Source: Streptosporangium pseudovulgare (GTDB taxonomy: Bacteria > Actinomycetota > Actinomycetes > Streptosporangiales > Streptosporangiaceae). Taken from it: DNA of 64,000 bases. The DNA is taken from NCBI RefSeq assembly GCF_014648055.1, contig NZ_BMQJ01000003.1, positions 310,001 to 374,000 of the forward strand. Reading direction: 5' to 3'. The translations under genes and the position numbers were made by a program. Under the pieces are notes generated by a model. It did no database searches, was not told the origin of the DNA, and saw only the letters and a program-made list of their open reading frames with translations. Below are positions 52,132 to 61,371 of the stretch, piece after piece (position 1 is the stretch's first letter; each line of letters opens with the position of its first letter).

Positions 52132-54117
52132 TCAGTCGAACAGCACTCGCAGGGAGAAGGTCGCCTCGTCGCCGGAGGCGGTGCCGCTCAGGCCCACGGC
52201 GCGCAGCGTCTGGACGCCGGCCTTCTCGTCGCCCTGGAGGCTCTTCAGGTAGAGGGGCTCGATCTTGTTGAGGTCGGCGTAGAGGGCGAAGGTCGCCTTG
52301 TCGCCGTCGGGGATGGCCTGCTTGAAGCTCTCGCTGTCGCCCAGCTCGCCGTCCTTGGCCAGCGCGGCGGCGTACTCCTGGGTGCTGGCCACGGTGAAGA
52401 CTCCGTCGCCCGCGACCTTGCCGAGCTGCGGGACGGTGCCGGACTGGGCGGCGAGCTTCTCCACCTTGCCGATGACCGCCTGGGCCTTGGCCGGGTCGGT
52501 GGTGATCCGGGCGCCGACCCTGGGCTGGTTGCCGGTGAGGCCGTTGGCGTCCAGCGCGACGGTGAGGTTCTCGCCGAGCAGCGTCACCAGGTCGGCCGGG
52601 AGCGACAACCCGGACTGCTGCTGGAGCTGGGCGACGGACTGCTTGAAGCGTCCCCCCGCGGCCTGGTCCGCCGACTCCATGATCTTGGGCCACTGCTTGG
52701 CGATCGCGTTGCCGAGGCCGGAGACGGAGACCGCGGCGACGGTGGAGCCGGGCAGCTCGCCCATGCCGTTGGGGGCCGGGTCCTCCAGGCCCTCGACCGG
52801 CTGGGTGCCGCGGGTGACACCGGCCAGCTCGGCGTAGTCGCCGTCGAAACGAAGGGCCGCGGCGATCCGGGCGTTCTTGATCGCTTCGAGGGCCGTGGCG
52901 TTGTCCTTGGCCTCGGGGATGAACGGGACCATCCGGCCGGCGCTCACCCAGAACGACAGCACGCCGGTCTCGCCGAGCGCACCCAGGTCGTCGGAGAAGT
53001 CTGCGTCCTCGGACAGCGTGGGCGCCTGCGCGGCCCGGTCGGCCTCCGCCTTGCTCTTGGCCACCAGCGCGTAGTCGTCGCGGAAGGCGACGCCGTGCTC
53101 GTCGTCGCCCATCAGCTTGTCGATCCCGGCCTTGGCCTTGCCCTCGTCGGTGACCTGGACGGCGACCACGGCCTCCGGCTCGCCGCCGCTCTTGACCGGC
53201 GGGAGCACCGCCACGCCGATTCGGCTGCCGAGCCACGGCTCGATGTCGGTGGCGTAGTCCACCTTGGCGAGGTCGGAGTCGTCCTTCTTGATCAGGGAGA
53301 ACAGCGCCTTGCGCGGGTCGTCGCCGCTGAAGGAGTCCTTGGTGGCCGGGAACTTCCGCGCGATCTGGAAGAGCGCGAGCTTCTGGTTGGCGGCCGGGTC
53401 GAGGTCCAGGCGGACGTAGGCGATGGCGTTGCCGGGCAGCACGTCGTGCGGCTGGGTGCCGCCGCCGCTGAGCAGGTTGACGGCGTAGAAGCCGCCGCCG
53501 CCCACCAGGGCGGCGACCAGGACGGCGATCGCCGTGATCAGCAGGCCCTTGCCGCCCTTGCGGTCCTTGCGGCGGTCCGGCGGGGACGCGGGGTGGCCGG
53601 AGCCGAGGATCTCGGTGTTCTGCCCGCCGCCGTAGGGAGGCTGCTGCCCGTAGGCCGCCTGGCCTCCGTACTGCTGGCCGCCGTAGGGCTGCTGTCCTGC
53701 GCCGTAGGACGACTGGTCGCCGTACGGCTGCCCGCCGGAGGGCTGGCCTCCGTACTGCTGACCGCCGGGGGGCTGGTTGCCGTAGGGCTGCTGGCCGTAC
53801 GGCGCCTGCCCGGACGCCTGCTGACCGTAGGGCTGCTGCTCGTAGGGCTGGCCGTAGGACGGCTGCTGGTGGGCGGCCTGCTCCTGCCCGCCGTACGGCG
53901 AGGAAGGCTGCTGCCCGTAGGAGGGCTGGCCGTAGACCTGGGTCTGGTCGTAGCCGGAACCGCCCTGGGGGTGACCCGGCTGCGGCTGCTGCGGGTAGCC
54001 GCCCTGCTGCGGGTGCCCAGGGGCGGGCGGCGGGACCCGCTGGGTGGCGTCGTTCCAGGGATAGGGGGACGTGCCGTCGGGTTGCCAGCCGGAGCCGGGG
54101 GGATTGTTGGGAGACAT
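52132..54117 (-). CDS. DUF3352 family membrane-anchored protein with Gln/Gly/Tyr-rich N-terminus
   Basis: This 661-residue protein has an N-terminal 190-residue tract of YGQQPYG/GGQQYGG-like repeats. One transmembrane helix follows ([20 protein letters not shown]) and then an extracellular DUF3352 domain ([56 protein letters not shown]). ATG 54117 ([11 protein letters not shown]) is used; GTG 54123 is in frame. The family is common in actinomycetes and of unknown function. A copy of its last 155 bp lies at 46281. Confidence 0.88.
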   Translation of the reverse strand: MSPNNPPGSGWQPDGTSPYPWNDATQRVPPPAPGHPQQGGYPQQPQPGHPQGGSGYDQTQVYGQPSYGQQPSSPYGGQEQAAHQQPSYGQPYEQQPYGQQASGQAPYGQQPYGNQPPGGQQYGGQPSGGQPYGDQSSYGAGQQPYGGQQYGGQAAYGQQPPYGGGQNTEILGSGHPASPPDRRKDRKGGKGLLITAIAVLVAALVGGGGFYAVNLLSGGGTQPHDVLPGNAIAYVRLDLDPAANQKLALFQIARKFPATKDSFSGDDPRKALFSLIKKDDSDLAKVDYATDIEPWLGSRIGVAVLPPVKSGGEPEAVVAVQVTDEGKAKAGIDKLMGDDEHGVAFRDDYALVAKSKAEADRAAQAPTLSEDADFSDDLGALGETGVLSFWVSAGRMVPFIPEAKDNATALEAIKNARIAAALRFDGDYAELAGVTRGTQPVEGLEDPAPNGMGELPGSTVAAVSVSGLGNAIAKQWPKIMESADQAAGGRFKQSVAQLQQQSGLSLPADLVTLLGENLTVALDANGLTGNQPRVGARITTDPAKAQAVIGKVEKLAAQSGTVPQLGKVAGDGVFTVASTQEYAAALAKDGELGDSESFKQAIPDGDKATFALYADLNKIEPLYLKSLQGDEKAGVQTLRAVGLSGTASGDEATFSLRVLFD

Positions 54118-54368
54118 GCTCACTCACAATGTGGATTTATTGGGTGAAGCGAAAATAGTGGACTTTGGTAACTGATCACTTGCATTGCACTAACCGTGAG
54201 ACGGCCTGTCAGGGCGGAACCGGGGGAGCGGGGCCTCCCGCGGGGCCGCGTCCCGCACCCGGACGGCGCGGTGTCATCGCAGGTCATGACGGTGATGAGA
54301 GGCCGGGGAGGCGGGGCCCGGCGGGAGTCGGTACAGTGAGCGCTCTAGAACAAGGTTCGGGAGTGTGG

Positions 54369-55160
54369 ATGACGAAGTTCGACGAGGCGACGCAGGCGAT
54401 CCGGGTGGACGAGACCACCTACGACGTGTGCCTGGACGGCGGCTACTCGATCGGCGGCCCCCTCAACGGCGGCTACCTGATGGCGGTGCTGCTGCGCGCC
54501 GTGGTGGACGCCTCCCCGCACGAGCACCCCGTCAGCACCGGAGCCCAGTTCCTGCGCGCCCCCGTCCCCGGCCCCGCCCAGGTGCGGCTGGAGCAGCTCA
54601 AGGCGGGCCGCACCGCGGCGATGACCCGCGCCACCCTCGTCCAGGACGGCGTCTCCTTCATCGAGGCCCTCGTGACGACGGCGACCCTCGGAGACGCCGC
54701 CCCCGACTGGACGGGCGAGCCGGCGGCGGTCCTGCCGCCCGTCGAGGAGTGCGTCAAGCTGCCCGACCCCAAGCCGGAGTCGAACATGACGCTCAGCGCG
54801 CAGATGGACATGCGGTTCGACCCGCCCACCATCGGCTGGCTGCAGGGCCGTCCCACCGGCCGCCCCGAGGCCCGCGCGCACTTCCGGATGGCCGAGCCGC
54901 AGGACCCCGACCCCTACGTGCTGGCGCTGGCCGTCGACGCGCTCCCGCCCGTGGTGTTCTCCGCCGGGGCGCGCGGCTGGGCCCCCACCGTGGAGCTCAC
55001 CTGGCACCTGCGAGCCCTGCCCGCGCCCGGCTGGCTCACCCTGGTCGGCAGCGGCAGGCTGATCAGCGACGGCTGGTTCGACGAGGACGTCGAGGTCTGG
55101 GACTCCGCCGGGCGGCTGGTCGCCCAGTCGCGGCAGCTCGCCCGCGTCGGCCGCGGCTGA
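54369..55160 (+). CDS. Acyl-CoA thioesterase family protein (double hotdog)
   Basis: This 263-residue protein matches TesB-like thioesterases with two hotdog folds. The first has SIGGPLNGGYLMAVLLRAVV, HPVSTGAQFLRAPVPGPAQV and GRTAAMTRATLVQDG. The second has PTVELTWHLRALPAPGWLTL, GRLISDGWFDEDVEVWDSAG. It hydrolyses acyl-CoA or related thioesters. ATG 54369 lies behind CGGGAG. A 245-bp upstream gap holds promoter-like sequence only. Confidence 0.85.
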   Translation: MTKFDEATQAIRVDETTYDVCLDGGYSIGGPLNGGYLMAVLLRAVVDASPHEHPVSTGAQFLRAPVPGPAQVRLEQLKAGRTAAMTRATLVQDGVSFIEALVTTATLGDAAPDWTGEPAAVLPPVEECVKLPDPKPESNMTLSAQMDMRFDPPTIGWLQGRPTGRPEARAHFRMAEPQDPDPYVLALAVDALPPVVFSAGARGWAPTVELTWHLRALPAPGWLTLVGSGRLISDGWFDEDVEVWDSAGRLVAQSRQLARVGRG

Positions 55161-55252
55161 CCCCGCCCCCGGCGGGACTCCGCGCGGCGGGACCCCGCGC
55201 GACGGGGCGCCGCTGTGACGATTCTTACCGTGATCGGAGGCCCGGGGTCGCC

Positions 55253-55258
55253 TAACCT
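55253..55258 (+). promoter_or_regulatory. -10 box of a leaderless murI promoter
   Basis: TAACCT lies 8 nt before GTG 55267. Confidence 0.5.
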
Positions 55259-55266
55259 TGGGAACC

Positions 55267-56229
55267 GTGTCGCAAGCAAGCATCGGGATCTTCGACAGCG
55301 GGGTGGGCGGCCTCACGGTGGCCCGCGCCCTCATCGACCAGCTCCCGAACGAGTCCATCCTCTACGTGGCCGACACGGCGCGGCAGCCGTACGGGCCCAA
55401 GACCATCGCACAGGTCCGCGCCTACGCCCTGGAGGTGATGGACCACCTCGTCGAGCACGACGTCAAGATGCTGGTGATCGCGTGCAACACCGCCAGCGCC
55501 GCGGTGCTGCGCGACGCCCGCGAGCGCTACGACGTCCCGGTCGTCGAGGTGATCCAGCCCGCGGTGCGCCGTGCCGTGCGGGCGACCCGCAACGGCAGGG
55601 TCGGGGTGATCGCCACCCGGGCCACCATCGAGTCGATGGCCTACCACGACGCCTTCGCCGCCGCCCCCGACGTGCTGCTGACCGGGGTGGCCGCGCACCG
55701 GCTGGTGGAGTTCGCCGAGCGGGGCGAGACCATGAGCGACGAGCTCATCGAGGTCGTCCGCGACTACCTCAAGCCGGTGCTGGCCGACGGATGCGACACG
55801 CTGATCCTGGGATGCACGCACTACCCGCTGCTGGCCGGGCCGATCGCCTACGTGGCGGGGGACGACGTCACGCTGGTCTCCAGCGCCGACGAGACCGCCA
55901 AGGACGTCTACCGGATCCTGCACGACCGCGGGCTCGCCGCGACCTCCGGCACGCCCCGGCACCGGTTCCGCACCACCGGCGACACCGGGCTCTTCGAACG
56001 TCTCGGGCGGCGGTTCCTCGGACCGGAGATCGAGACGGTGGAGTTCGCGGCGCTGGGCGACGGCCCCGGAGGGCGGCTCGTGGCCGGCTCCGCCGAGTGG
56101 CCCGCAGACGGCGGACGGCCCGAGACGGACGGCGGGCGGCTGACAGCGGCCGGTGGGTGGCCCGCGGAAGCCGGCGGGCGGACGATGGAGGCCGGCGGAC
56201 GGCTGACGGAAGGGCGGGAGACGCCGTGA
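55267..56229 (+). CDS. murI: Glutamate racemase with repetitive C-terminal extension
   Basis: This 320-residue cytosolic enzyme makes D-glutamate for peptidoglycan. The two catalytic cysteines are Cys73 (IACNTAS) and Cys183 (LGCTHYPLL); [11 protein letters not shown] marks the N-terminus. Usual length is about 265; the last 50 residues are Gly/Ala/Arg-rich repeats ([19 protein letters not shown]). GTG 55267 is favoured by the -10 box; TTG 55258 is in frame. The stop overlaps the next GTG. murI-MBL-rph-rdgB order is conserved (Rv1338-1341). Confidence 0.95.
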   Translation: MSQASIGIFDSGVGGLTVARALIDQLPNESILYVADTARQPYGPKTIAQVRAYALEVMDHLVEHDVKMLVIACNTASAAVLRDARERYDVPVVEVIQPAVRRAVRATRNGRVGVIATRATIESMAYHDAFAAAPDVLLTGVAAHRLVEFAERGETMSDELIEVVRDYLKPVLADGCDTLILGCTHYPLLAGPIAYVAGDDVTLVSSADETAKDVYRILHDRGLAATSGTPRHRFRTTGDTGLFERLGRRFLGPEIETVEFAALGDGPGGRLVAGSAEWPADGGRPETDGGRLTAAGGWPAEAGGRTMEAGGRLTEGRETP

Positions 56230-56978
56230 AGGTGACGATCGTCGGATGCTCCGGGAGCTTCCCCGGGCCGGACAGCCCCTCCTCCTGCTACCTGCTGGAG
56301 GCCGAGGGGTTCCGCATGCTGCTGGACTTCGGCAACGGCTCACTGGGCGCGCTGCAACGCCACATCGGCCTCTACGACGTGGACGCGATCTGCCTGTCCC
56401 ACCTGCACGCGGACCACTGCCTCGACATGTGCTCCTACCACGTGGTGCGCACCTACTCCCCGCAGGGGCCGCACCCGAGGGTGCCGGTCCACGCGCCCGC
56501 CGACGCCCCCCGTCGGCTGGGCCGCGCCTACGACATGCCCGCCGAGCCGGGCATGGAGACCTCCTTCGACTTCGCGCCGCTGGCCCCCGGCACGTTCGAG
56601 GTGGGCCCGTTCCGGGTGACGGCCGCGCCGATGAACCACCCGGTCGAGACCTACGGCTTCCGCGTCTCGTACGGCGGGCGCTCGGTGGCCTACTCCGCCG
56701 ACACCGGGGAGACCGACGAACTGGTCCGGCTGGCCGCCGGGGCCGACCTCCTGCTGTGCGAGGCCAGCTTCCCCGACGTCCCCGGACTGCCCGCCGACCT
56801 GCACCTCACCGGACGCCAGGCCGCCGAGCACGCGGCCAGGGCGGGGGCGGGCGCGCTGGTGCTGACCCACCTGGTGCCCTGGCACGATCCGGCCCGCATC
56901 CTCGCCGACGCCTCCCGGGCCGGTTTCCCCGGACGGATGGAGCTGGCGCGGAGCGGCGCCGTCTATGACCTAGGGTGA
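56226..56978 (+). CDS. MBL-fold hydrolase, Rv1339-like
   Basis: This 250-residue metallo-beta-lactamase-fold hydrolase has the metal motif [33 protein letters not shown] and [12 protein letters not shown]. It lies between murI and rph, the position of Rv1339, which has been described as an atypical cAMP phosphodiesterase. cAMP hydrolysis is therefore likely but inferred. GTG 56226 overlaps the murI stop (GTGA). Confidence 0.87.
   Translation: MKVTIVGCSGSFPGPDSPSSCYLLEAEGFRMLLDFGNGSLGALQRHIGLYDVDAICLSHLHADHCLDMCSYHVVRTYSPQGPHPRVPVHAPADAPRRLGRAYDMPAEPGMETSFDFAPLAPGTFEVGPFRVTAAPMNHPVETYGFRVSYGGRSVAYSADTGETDELVRLAAGADLLLCEASFPDVPGLPADLHLTGRQAAEHAARAGAGALVLTHLVPWHDPARILADASRAGFPGRMELARSGAVYDLG
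56971..56976 (+). promoter_or_regulatory. -10 box of an internal rph promoter
   Basis: TAGGGT lies 6 nt before ATG 56983, overlapping the end of the MBL gene, so rph-rdgB may also be transcribed on their own. Confidence 0.5.
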
Positions 56979-56982
56979 TTCC

Positions 56983-57699
56983 ATGGCTCGTGCAGATGGA
57001 CGCTCCCCTGACCAACTCCGCCCCGTCACCATCACCCGTGGCTGGCTGGCCCACGCAGAGGGCTCGGTGCTCGTCGAGTTCGGCGGCACCCGGGTGCTGT
57101 GCGCCGCGACCGTGCAGGACAGCGTGCCGCGCTGGCGGCGGGGCAGCGGCCAGGGCTGGGTCACCGCCGAGTACGCCATGCTGCCCCGGTCGACGAACAC
57201 CCGCAACGACCGCGAGTCGGTACGCGGCAAGATCGGCGGGCGGACGCACGAGATCTCCCGGCTGATCGGCCGCTCACTGCGCGCCTGCGTCGACTACAAG
57301 ATCCTCGGTGAGAACTCCGTCGTCATCGACTGCGACGTCCTGCAGGCCGACGGCGGCACCCGTACGGCGGCCATCACCGGCGCCTACGTCGCGCTGGCCG
57401 ACGCGGTGAAGTGGATGCGCGAGCGGAAGATGTGCTCGGGCAACCCGCTGGTCGAGTCGGTCGCCGCGGTGTCCGTCGGCGTCGTCGGCTCCACGCCGCT
57501 GCTCGACCTCTGCTACACCGAGGACGTCGCCGCCGAGACCGACATGAACGTGGTGATGACCGGCTCCGGCGCGTTCGTCGAGGTCCAGGGCACCGCCGAG
57601 GGCCGCCCGTTCGACCGCGCGGCGCTGGACGAGCTGCTCGACCTCGGTGCCGCCGGGTGCGCGGAGCTGACCCGCCTGCAGAAGGAGGCCCTGGCGTGA
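56983..57699 (+). CDS. rph: Ribonuclease PH
   Basis: This 238-residue phosphorolytic exoribonuclease trims tRNA 3' ends. Marks are [60 protein letters not shown] and [20 protein letters not shown]. Length is family-typical. It follows the MBL gene by 4 nt. Confidence 0.95.
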   Translation: MARADGRSPDQLRPVTITRGWLAHAEGSVLVEFGGTRVLCAATVQDSVPRWRRGSGQGWVTAEYAMLPRSTNTRNDRESVRGKIGGRTHEISRLIGRSLRACVDYKILGENSVVIDCDVLQADGGTRTAAITGAYVALADAVKWMRERKMCSGNPLVESVAAVSVGVVGSTPLLDLCYTEDVAAETDMNVVMTGSGAFVEVQGTAEGRPFDRAALDELLDLGAAGCAELTRLQKEALA

Positions 57700-57754
57700 G
57701 CGCCGGAGCGGCCCGGGTCGCGAACCGGGTGGTGCCGGCGTGAGCGCCGGAGCG
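57694..57754 (+). repeat. 43-bp direct repeat at the rdgB start
   Basis: GGCGTGAGCGCCGGAGCG occurs at 57694-57711 and 57737-57754. The first copy holds the rph stop, the second the rdgB GTG start, so a small tandem duplication has moved the two genes apart. Confidence 0.75.
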
Positions 57755-58381
57755 CCGCCGGCCGCGGGGCGGGTGGTGCTGGCCACCCGCAACGCCGGGA
57801 AGATCACCGAGCTGCGCCGCATCCTGGCCGAGGCCGGAGTGCCGGTCGAGATCGTCGGGCTGGAGGAGTTCCCCGAGATCGGCGACGTCCCCGAGACCGG
57901 CCTGTCCTTCGCGGAGAACGCCCTGCTCAAGGCGCACGCGGTCGCCCGGGCCTCCGGCCTGCCCGCGGTCGCCGACGACTCGGGCCTGTGCGTGGACGCG
58001 CTGAACGGCATGCCGGGCATCTTCTCGGCCCGCTGGTCGGGCAGGCACGGCGACGACCTCGCCAACCTGGAACTGCTGCTCGCGCAGGTGTCCGACGTGC
58101 CGGCCGCGCACCGGGGCGCGCACTTCGCGTGCGCCGCCGCGCTGGCCCTGCCGGACGGGCGGGAGCGGGTCGCCGAGGGCACGATGCACGGCGTGATCGT
58201 CGACGCGCCGCGCGGCACCGGCGGTTTCGGTTACGACCCGATCTTCGTGCCCGAGGGCGAGAGCCGGACGAGCGCCGAGCTGTCGGCGGCGGAGAAGGAC
58301 GCCATCAGCCACCGGGGCCGGGCCTTCCGCGCCCTGGCCCCGATCCTGGCGGAGACGCTCTCCGGCGGGACGGACTCATAG
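57740..58381 (+). CDS. rdgB: Non-canonical purine NTP pyrophosphatase (RdgB/HAM1)
   Basis: This 213-residue enzyme hydrolyses dITP, XTP and similar bases to prevent mutagenesis. Marks are VVLATRNAGKITELRRIL, GLSFAENALLKAHAVARASG, VADDSGLCVDALNGMPGIFS and GFGYDPIFVPEGESRTSAEL. GTG 57740 lies in the second copy of a short duplication. It closes the murI-rph cluster. Confidence 0.94.
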   Translation: MSAGAPPAAGRVVLATRNAGKITELRRILAEAGVPVEIVGLEEFPEIGDVPETGLSFAENALLKAHAVARASGLPAVADDSGLCVDALNGMPGIFSARWSGRHGDDLANLELLLAQVSDVPAAHRGAHFACAAALALPDGRERVAEGTMHGVIVDAPRGTGGFGYDPIFVPEGESRTSAELSAAEKDAISHRGRAFRALAPILAETLSGGTDS

Positions 58382-58470
58382 CGGCGGACGGCCGTTCGGC
58401 GGGTGCCCGCGCGGACGGCCGGGCGGGCACCCGTCATCGGCGCGTAATATCTCGGCCCCGCCGCCGGGCG

Positions 58471-58476
58471 TAGCGT
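58471..58476 (+). promoter_or_regulatory. -10 box of the molybdopterin oxidoreductase gene
   Basis: TAGCGT lies 7 nt before ATG 58484; a GGAGG also lies in the gap, so the mRNA may not be strictly leaderless. Confidence 0.45.
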
Positions 58477-58483
58477 CGGAGGC

Positions 58484-60154
58484 ATGAGAAGTGACAACCG
58501 CCTGCCCGGCTGGGCGGCGGCGCTGATCGGCCTGGTGACCGGCGCGGTGGCGGTCGGGGTCTCGCTGCCGGCGGCGGGGTTGGTGAAGGCGTCGGCCTTC
58601 CCGGTCGTCGCGGTCGGCGACGCCGCCGTCGATCTCGCCCCGGCCGGGTTGAAGGACTTTGCGATCCGGACCTTCGGTGAGAACGACAAGCCGGTCCTGC
58701 TGGCGGGCATCCTCGCCGTCATGGCCGCGCTCGCCGTCGCCGTGGGCGTCTTCGCCGCCCGGGACCTCCGGTACGGCCTGGCGGGGCTGGCGGCCTTCGG
58801 GGCCGTCGGCGTGGCCGCCGTCCTGACCCGCCCCGGCGCCGGCCCGGCGGACGTGATCCCCACCGTCGCCGGGGTCGCGGCGGGCGCGATCGCGCTGCGG
58901 GCCCTGCTGAGACGGGCCTCCGCCGCCCGGCCCGACGACGCCCGTCCGGAGGAGATCCGGTCCGACGACGCCCGTCCGGAGAAGACCCGGCCCGGTGACG
59001 CCCATCCGAAGGAGACCGGGCTCGGTGACGCCCGCCCGGAGGAGACGGGGCCGCCGGTCATGCGGGCCGGGCGTGACCGGTACGCGGTGAACCGGCGCGG
59101 GCTGCTGACCGGCGTGCTCGGCGGCGCCGCCGTCGCCGGGGTGAGCGGCCTGGCCGGCCGGGCGCTGACGAGCCGGTCGGAGGTGAGCGCCGCCCGGGCG
59201 GGCCTGGTGCTGCCCCGCCCGGCCGCCCCGGCCGAGCCGATCCCGGCCGGGGCGGATCTGCGGATCAGGGGGTTGACGCCGTTCGTCACCCCCGGCCGTG
59301 ACTTCTACCGGGTGGACACCGCGATCGTCGTGCCGCAGGTCGATCCGCGCGACTGGACGCTGCGGATCGGCGGCATGGTGGACCGGCCGGTCGAGCTCAC
59401 CCTGGCCGACCTGCTCAAGCGGCCCCTGGTGGAGGCGGACGTCACGCTGTGCTGCGTCTCCAACCCGGTCGGCGGGCCGTACGCCGGCAACGCCCGCTGG
59501 CTGGGCGCGCGGCTGGCCGACGTGCTGCGCGACGCGGGGGTGCGGAGCGGGGCCGACATGCTGCTCAGCACCTCCGCCGACGGCTGGACCTGCGGCACGC
59601 CGCTCGACGTCGTCCTCGACGGCCGCGAGGCCCTGCTGGCCGTCGCCATGAACGGCGAGGCGCTCCCGGTCGACCACGGCTTCCCGGTCCGCCAGGTCGT
59701 GCCCGGCCTGTACGGGTACGTCTCGGCGACCAAGTGGGTCACCGAGATCAAGGTGACCCGCTTCGACCGGGACACGGCCTACTGGACGACCCGGGGGTGG
59801 GCGGAGAAGGGGCCGGTCAAGACGCAGTCGCGCATCGACCTTCCGAGGGACGGCGCGCGCGTCCCGCCGGGCCGTACCGTGATCGCGGGCGTCGCCTGGG
59901 CGCAGCACCGGGGGGTGGACGCCGTCGAGGTGCGGATCGACGGCGGGTCGTGGCGCCGGGCCCGGCTGGCCGAGGCGCCGACCGCCGACACCTGGCGTCA
60001 GTGGGTGGTCGACGACTGGGACGCCGTCCGGGGCCGGCACACCATCGAGGTGCGTGCCACGGACGCCACCGGACACACCCAGACCGCTCAGCGCGCCCCG
60101 GTCATGCCCGACGGCGCCACCGGCCTGCACACCGTCACGGTCACCGTCGCCTGA
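58484..60154 (+). CDS. Membrane-anchored molybdopterin oxidoreductase (sulfite-oxidase family)
   Basis: This 556-residue protein has four N-terminal transmembrane helices (WAAALIGLVTGAVAVGVSLP...). A repeated acidic linker follows, then a TAT-like RRGLLTGVLGGAAVAGV segment. The Mo-cofactor domain carries the Cys ligand in VTLCCVSNPVGGPYAG and RWLGARLADVL, DGWTCGTPLD. The C-terminal dimerisation domain is TVIAGVAWAQHRGVDAVEVR. It faces the outside of the membrane. Substrate unknown. Confidence 0.9.
   Translation: MRSDNRLPGWAAALIGLVTGAVAVGVSLPAAGLVKASAFPVVAVGDAAVDLAPAGLKDFAIRTFGENDKPVLLAGILAVMAALAVAVGVFAARDLRYGLAGLAAFGAVGVAAVLTRPGAGPADVIPTVAGVAAGAIALRALLRRASAARPDDARPEEIRSDDARPEKTRPGDAHPKETGLGDARPEETGPPVMRAGRDRYAVNRRGLLTGVLGGAAVAGVSGLAGRALTSRSEVSAARAGLVLPRPAAPAEPIPAGADLRIRGLTPFVTPGRDFYRVDTAIVVPQVDPRDWTLRIGGMVDRPVELTLADLLKRPLVEADVTLCCVSNPVGGPYAGNARWLGARLADVLRDAGVRSGADMLLSTSADGWTCGTPLDVVLDGREALLAVAMNGEALPVDHGFPVRQVVPGLYGYVSATKWVTEIKVTRFDRDTAYWTTRGWAEKGPVKTQSRIDLPRDGARVPPGRTVIAGVAWAQHRGVDAVEVRIDGGSWRRARLAEAPTADTWRQWVVDDWDAVRGRHTIEVRATDATGHTQTAQRAPVMPDGATGLHTVTVTVA
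58934..59053 (+). repeat. Four copies of a 30-bp coding repeat
   Basis: The repeat encodes four decapeptides in frame: DDARPEEIRS, DDARPEKTRP, GDAHPKETGL and GDARPEETGP. They form the cytoplasm-side linker between the membrane domain and the TAT-like segment. Confidence 0.9.
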
Positions 60155-60187
60155 GCCTTTCGGCCTCACGGCCCCATGGAGCCGGCT

Positions 60188-60212
60188 CCCGGCCGGGTAC
60201 GGCCCGGCCGGG
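60188..60212. terminator. Stem-loop between convergent genes
   Basis: CCCGGCCGGG-TACGG-CCCGGCCGGG; no T tract. Confidence 0.6.
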
Positions 60213-60223
60213 GCCGCGGGGCG

Positions 60224-60553
60224 TCAGCCGTTGATTCCCGCGGGCTCACCGCCGCCGCCGCCGGGATTGATCTCCCCGCCATCGCCGATACGGCCCGGGT
60301 TGATACCGGGGCCGCTCTTGGGCGTACCCCCGCCCCCGCCCCCGCCCCCGCCGTGGCCGCCGCGCCGGGCGCGGCACTTGGCGGGATGCTTGGCCTCCGA
60401 GCAGGGCTTGGCGGTCTTGACCTGGGACGACGCCGCGGAGAACGGTCCGGCCTGCGGGGGGAGGCCGCCGAGTCCGTCCGACGCCACCGCCGGGACGGCG
60501 AGGAGGGAGGCGAACATCGCTCCCGCGGAGAGGGCATGTCTGATCGTCGTCAT
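60224..60553 (-). CDS. Small secreted protein, C-X8-C, Gly-rich tail (paralog 1)
   Basis: This 109-residue protein has a signal peptide (MTTIRHALSAGAMFASLLAV, cut near VASDG). The mature part has KPCSEAKHPAKCRARRGG (C-X8-C followed by basic residues), a run of nine glycines, and a tail ending EPAGING. ATG 60553 is chosen for GGGAG 8 nt upstream; 60559 is in frame. It is a paralog of the next gene: same length, signal, cysteine spacing and C-terminal GIN. Function unknown. Confidence 0.65.
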   Translation of the reverse strand: MTTIRHALSAGAMFASLLAVPAVASDGLGGLPPQAGPFSAASSQVKTAKPCSEAKHPAKCRARRGGHGGGGGGGGGTPKSGPGINPGRIGDGGEINPGGGGGEPAGING

Positions 60554-60609
60554 GGTCATCACTCCCTGTCTGGTTCCGGTGCCCGGGCGGTGCCCGGGCC
60601 GGGGAACGG

Positions 60610-60939
60610 TCAGTCGTTGATCCCGCCGGGACCGCCGGGGCCGCCGGGCTGTCCGGGGGCGCCGTCGTCGCCGTGGATGCCCGGGGTGGGCTTCGGCGGG
60701 CGGTACCGGTCCGGGCCGAGGCCGTAGGAGGCGGCGGAGTAACCGCGGTGATGCCTGATGCATCTGCTGGTGCTCCGCTTGCTCGGGCAGGTGCCGCCGT
60801 CCCTCGCGGCGACCGTGACGGCGACCGGGACGGCGACCTGGGCGGGCTGTGCGGCCCCGGCCGCTGCGGACACGGCCGCCGGGACGGCGAGGAGGGATGC
60901 GAGCACCGCCCCCGCGGAGAGGGTGCGCCTGATCGTCAT
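60610..60939 (-). CDS. Small secreted protein, C-X8-C, collagen-like tail (paralog 2)
   Basis: This 109-residue protein has a signal peptide (MTIRRTLSAGAVLASLLAVP) and mature GGTCPSKRSTSRCIRHHRGY, again C-X8-C then basic residues. The tail is collagen-like (GDDGAPGQPGGPGGPGGIND). ATG 60939 follows GGAG by 8 nt. It lies upstream of paralog 1 on the same strand with a 56-bp gap, probably one transcript. The shared design suggests one ancestral duplication. Function unknown. Confidence 0.65.
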   Translation of the reverse strand: MTIRRTLSAGAVLASLLAVPAAVSAAAGAAQPAQVAVPVAVTVAARDGGTCPSKRSTSRCIRHHRGYSAASYGLGPDRYRPPKPTPGIHGDDGAPGQPGGPGGPGGIND

Positions 60940-61086
60940 GGACATCACTCCGTCCGGCCCTCGGGGTCCGGGTGCGGCCCGGACCGGCGAACCGCCGGGC
61001 CGTCGCCGTACGCGACGCCGTCCCGGCCTGGGAACCTCGTGTCCCACGGTAGGCACGGCGGGTCCCGGAGGTCGTCCAGGGGAGAT

Positions 61087-61160
61087 CAAAGCCTTGCGCA
61101 CAGCTTATTACCATTAAGTAACATAGCGTGACTGAATGAAGCTGATCGGCTACTAAAGGT
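61087..61160 (-). promoter_or_regulatory. AT-rich upstream region of the secreted-protein pair
   Basis: This is the most AT-rich stretch of the window (for example TTATTACCATTAAGTAACAT). TTAC-N6-GTAA (61107-61120) is an inverted repeat. It probably holds the promoter of the minus-strand pair. The 432-bp gap between paralog 2 and the Tox-PL gene otherwise has a 15-bp direct repeat (61281-61316) and no gene. Confidence 0.4.
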
Positions 61161-61280
61161 GTCCGCCGCCGGGCCGGGCGGCCACGTCGTCGCGGGGTGA
61201 CGCCGGATCCCCGGGTAACGGCCCGGTAGGTCGCCCCGCCGCCGGTCGGTTCCGGAACGCTCGGTGCGCGCCCCCGGTTC

Positions 61281-61316
61281 GGTCAACTCGCCCGCCGGTC
61301 TGGTCAACTCGCCCGC
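61281..61316 (+). repeat. 15-bp direct repeat before the Tox-PL gene
   Basis: GGTCAACTCGCCCGC occurs at 61281-61295 and 61302-61316 (21-bp period). Confidence 0.75.
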
Positions 61317-61371
61317 GCCGCGGGCGGGGCGGCCCTACCATCGGCCCCGGACGGATGGGCGAGGGGGACGC

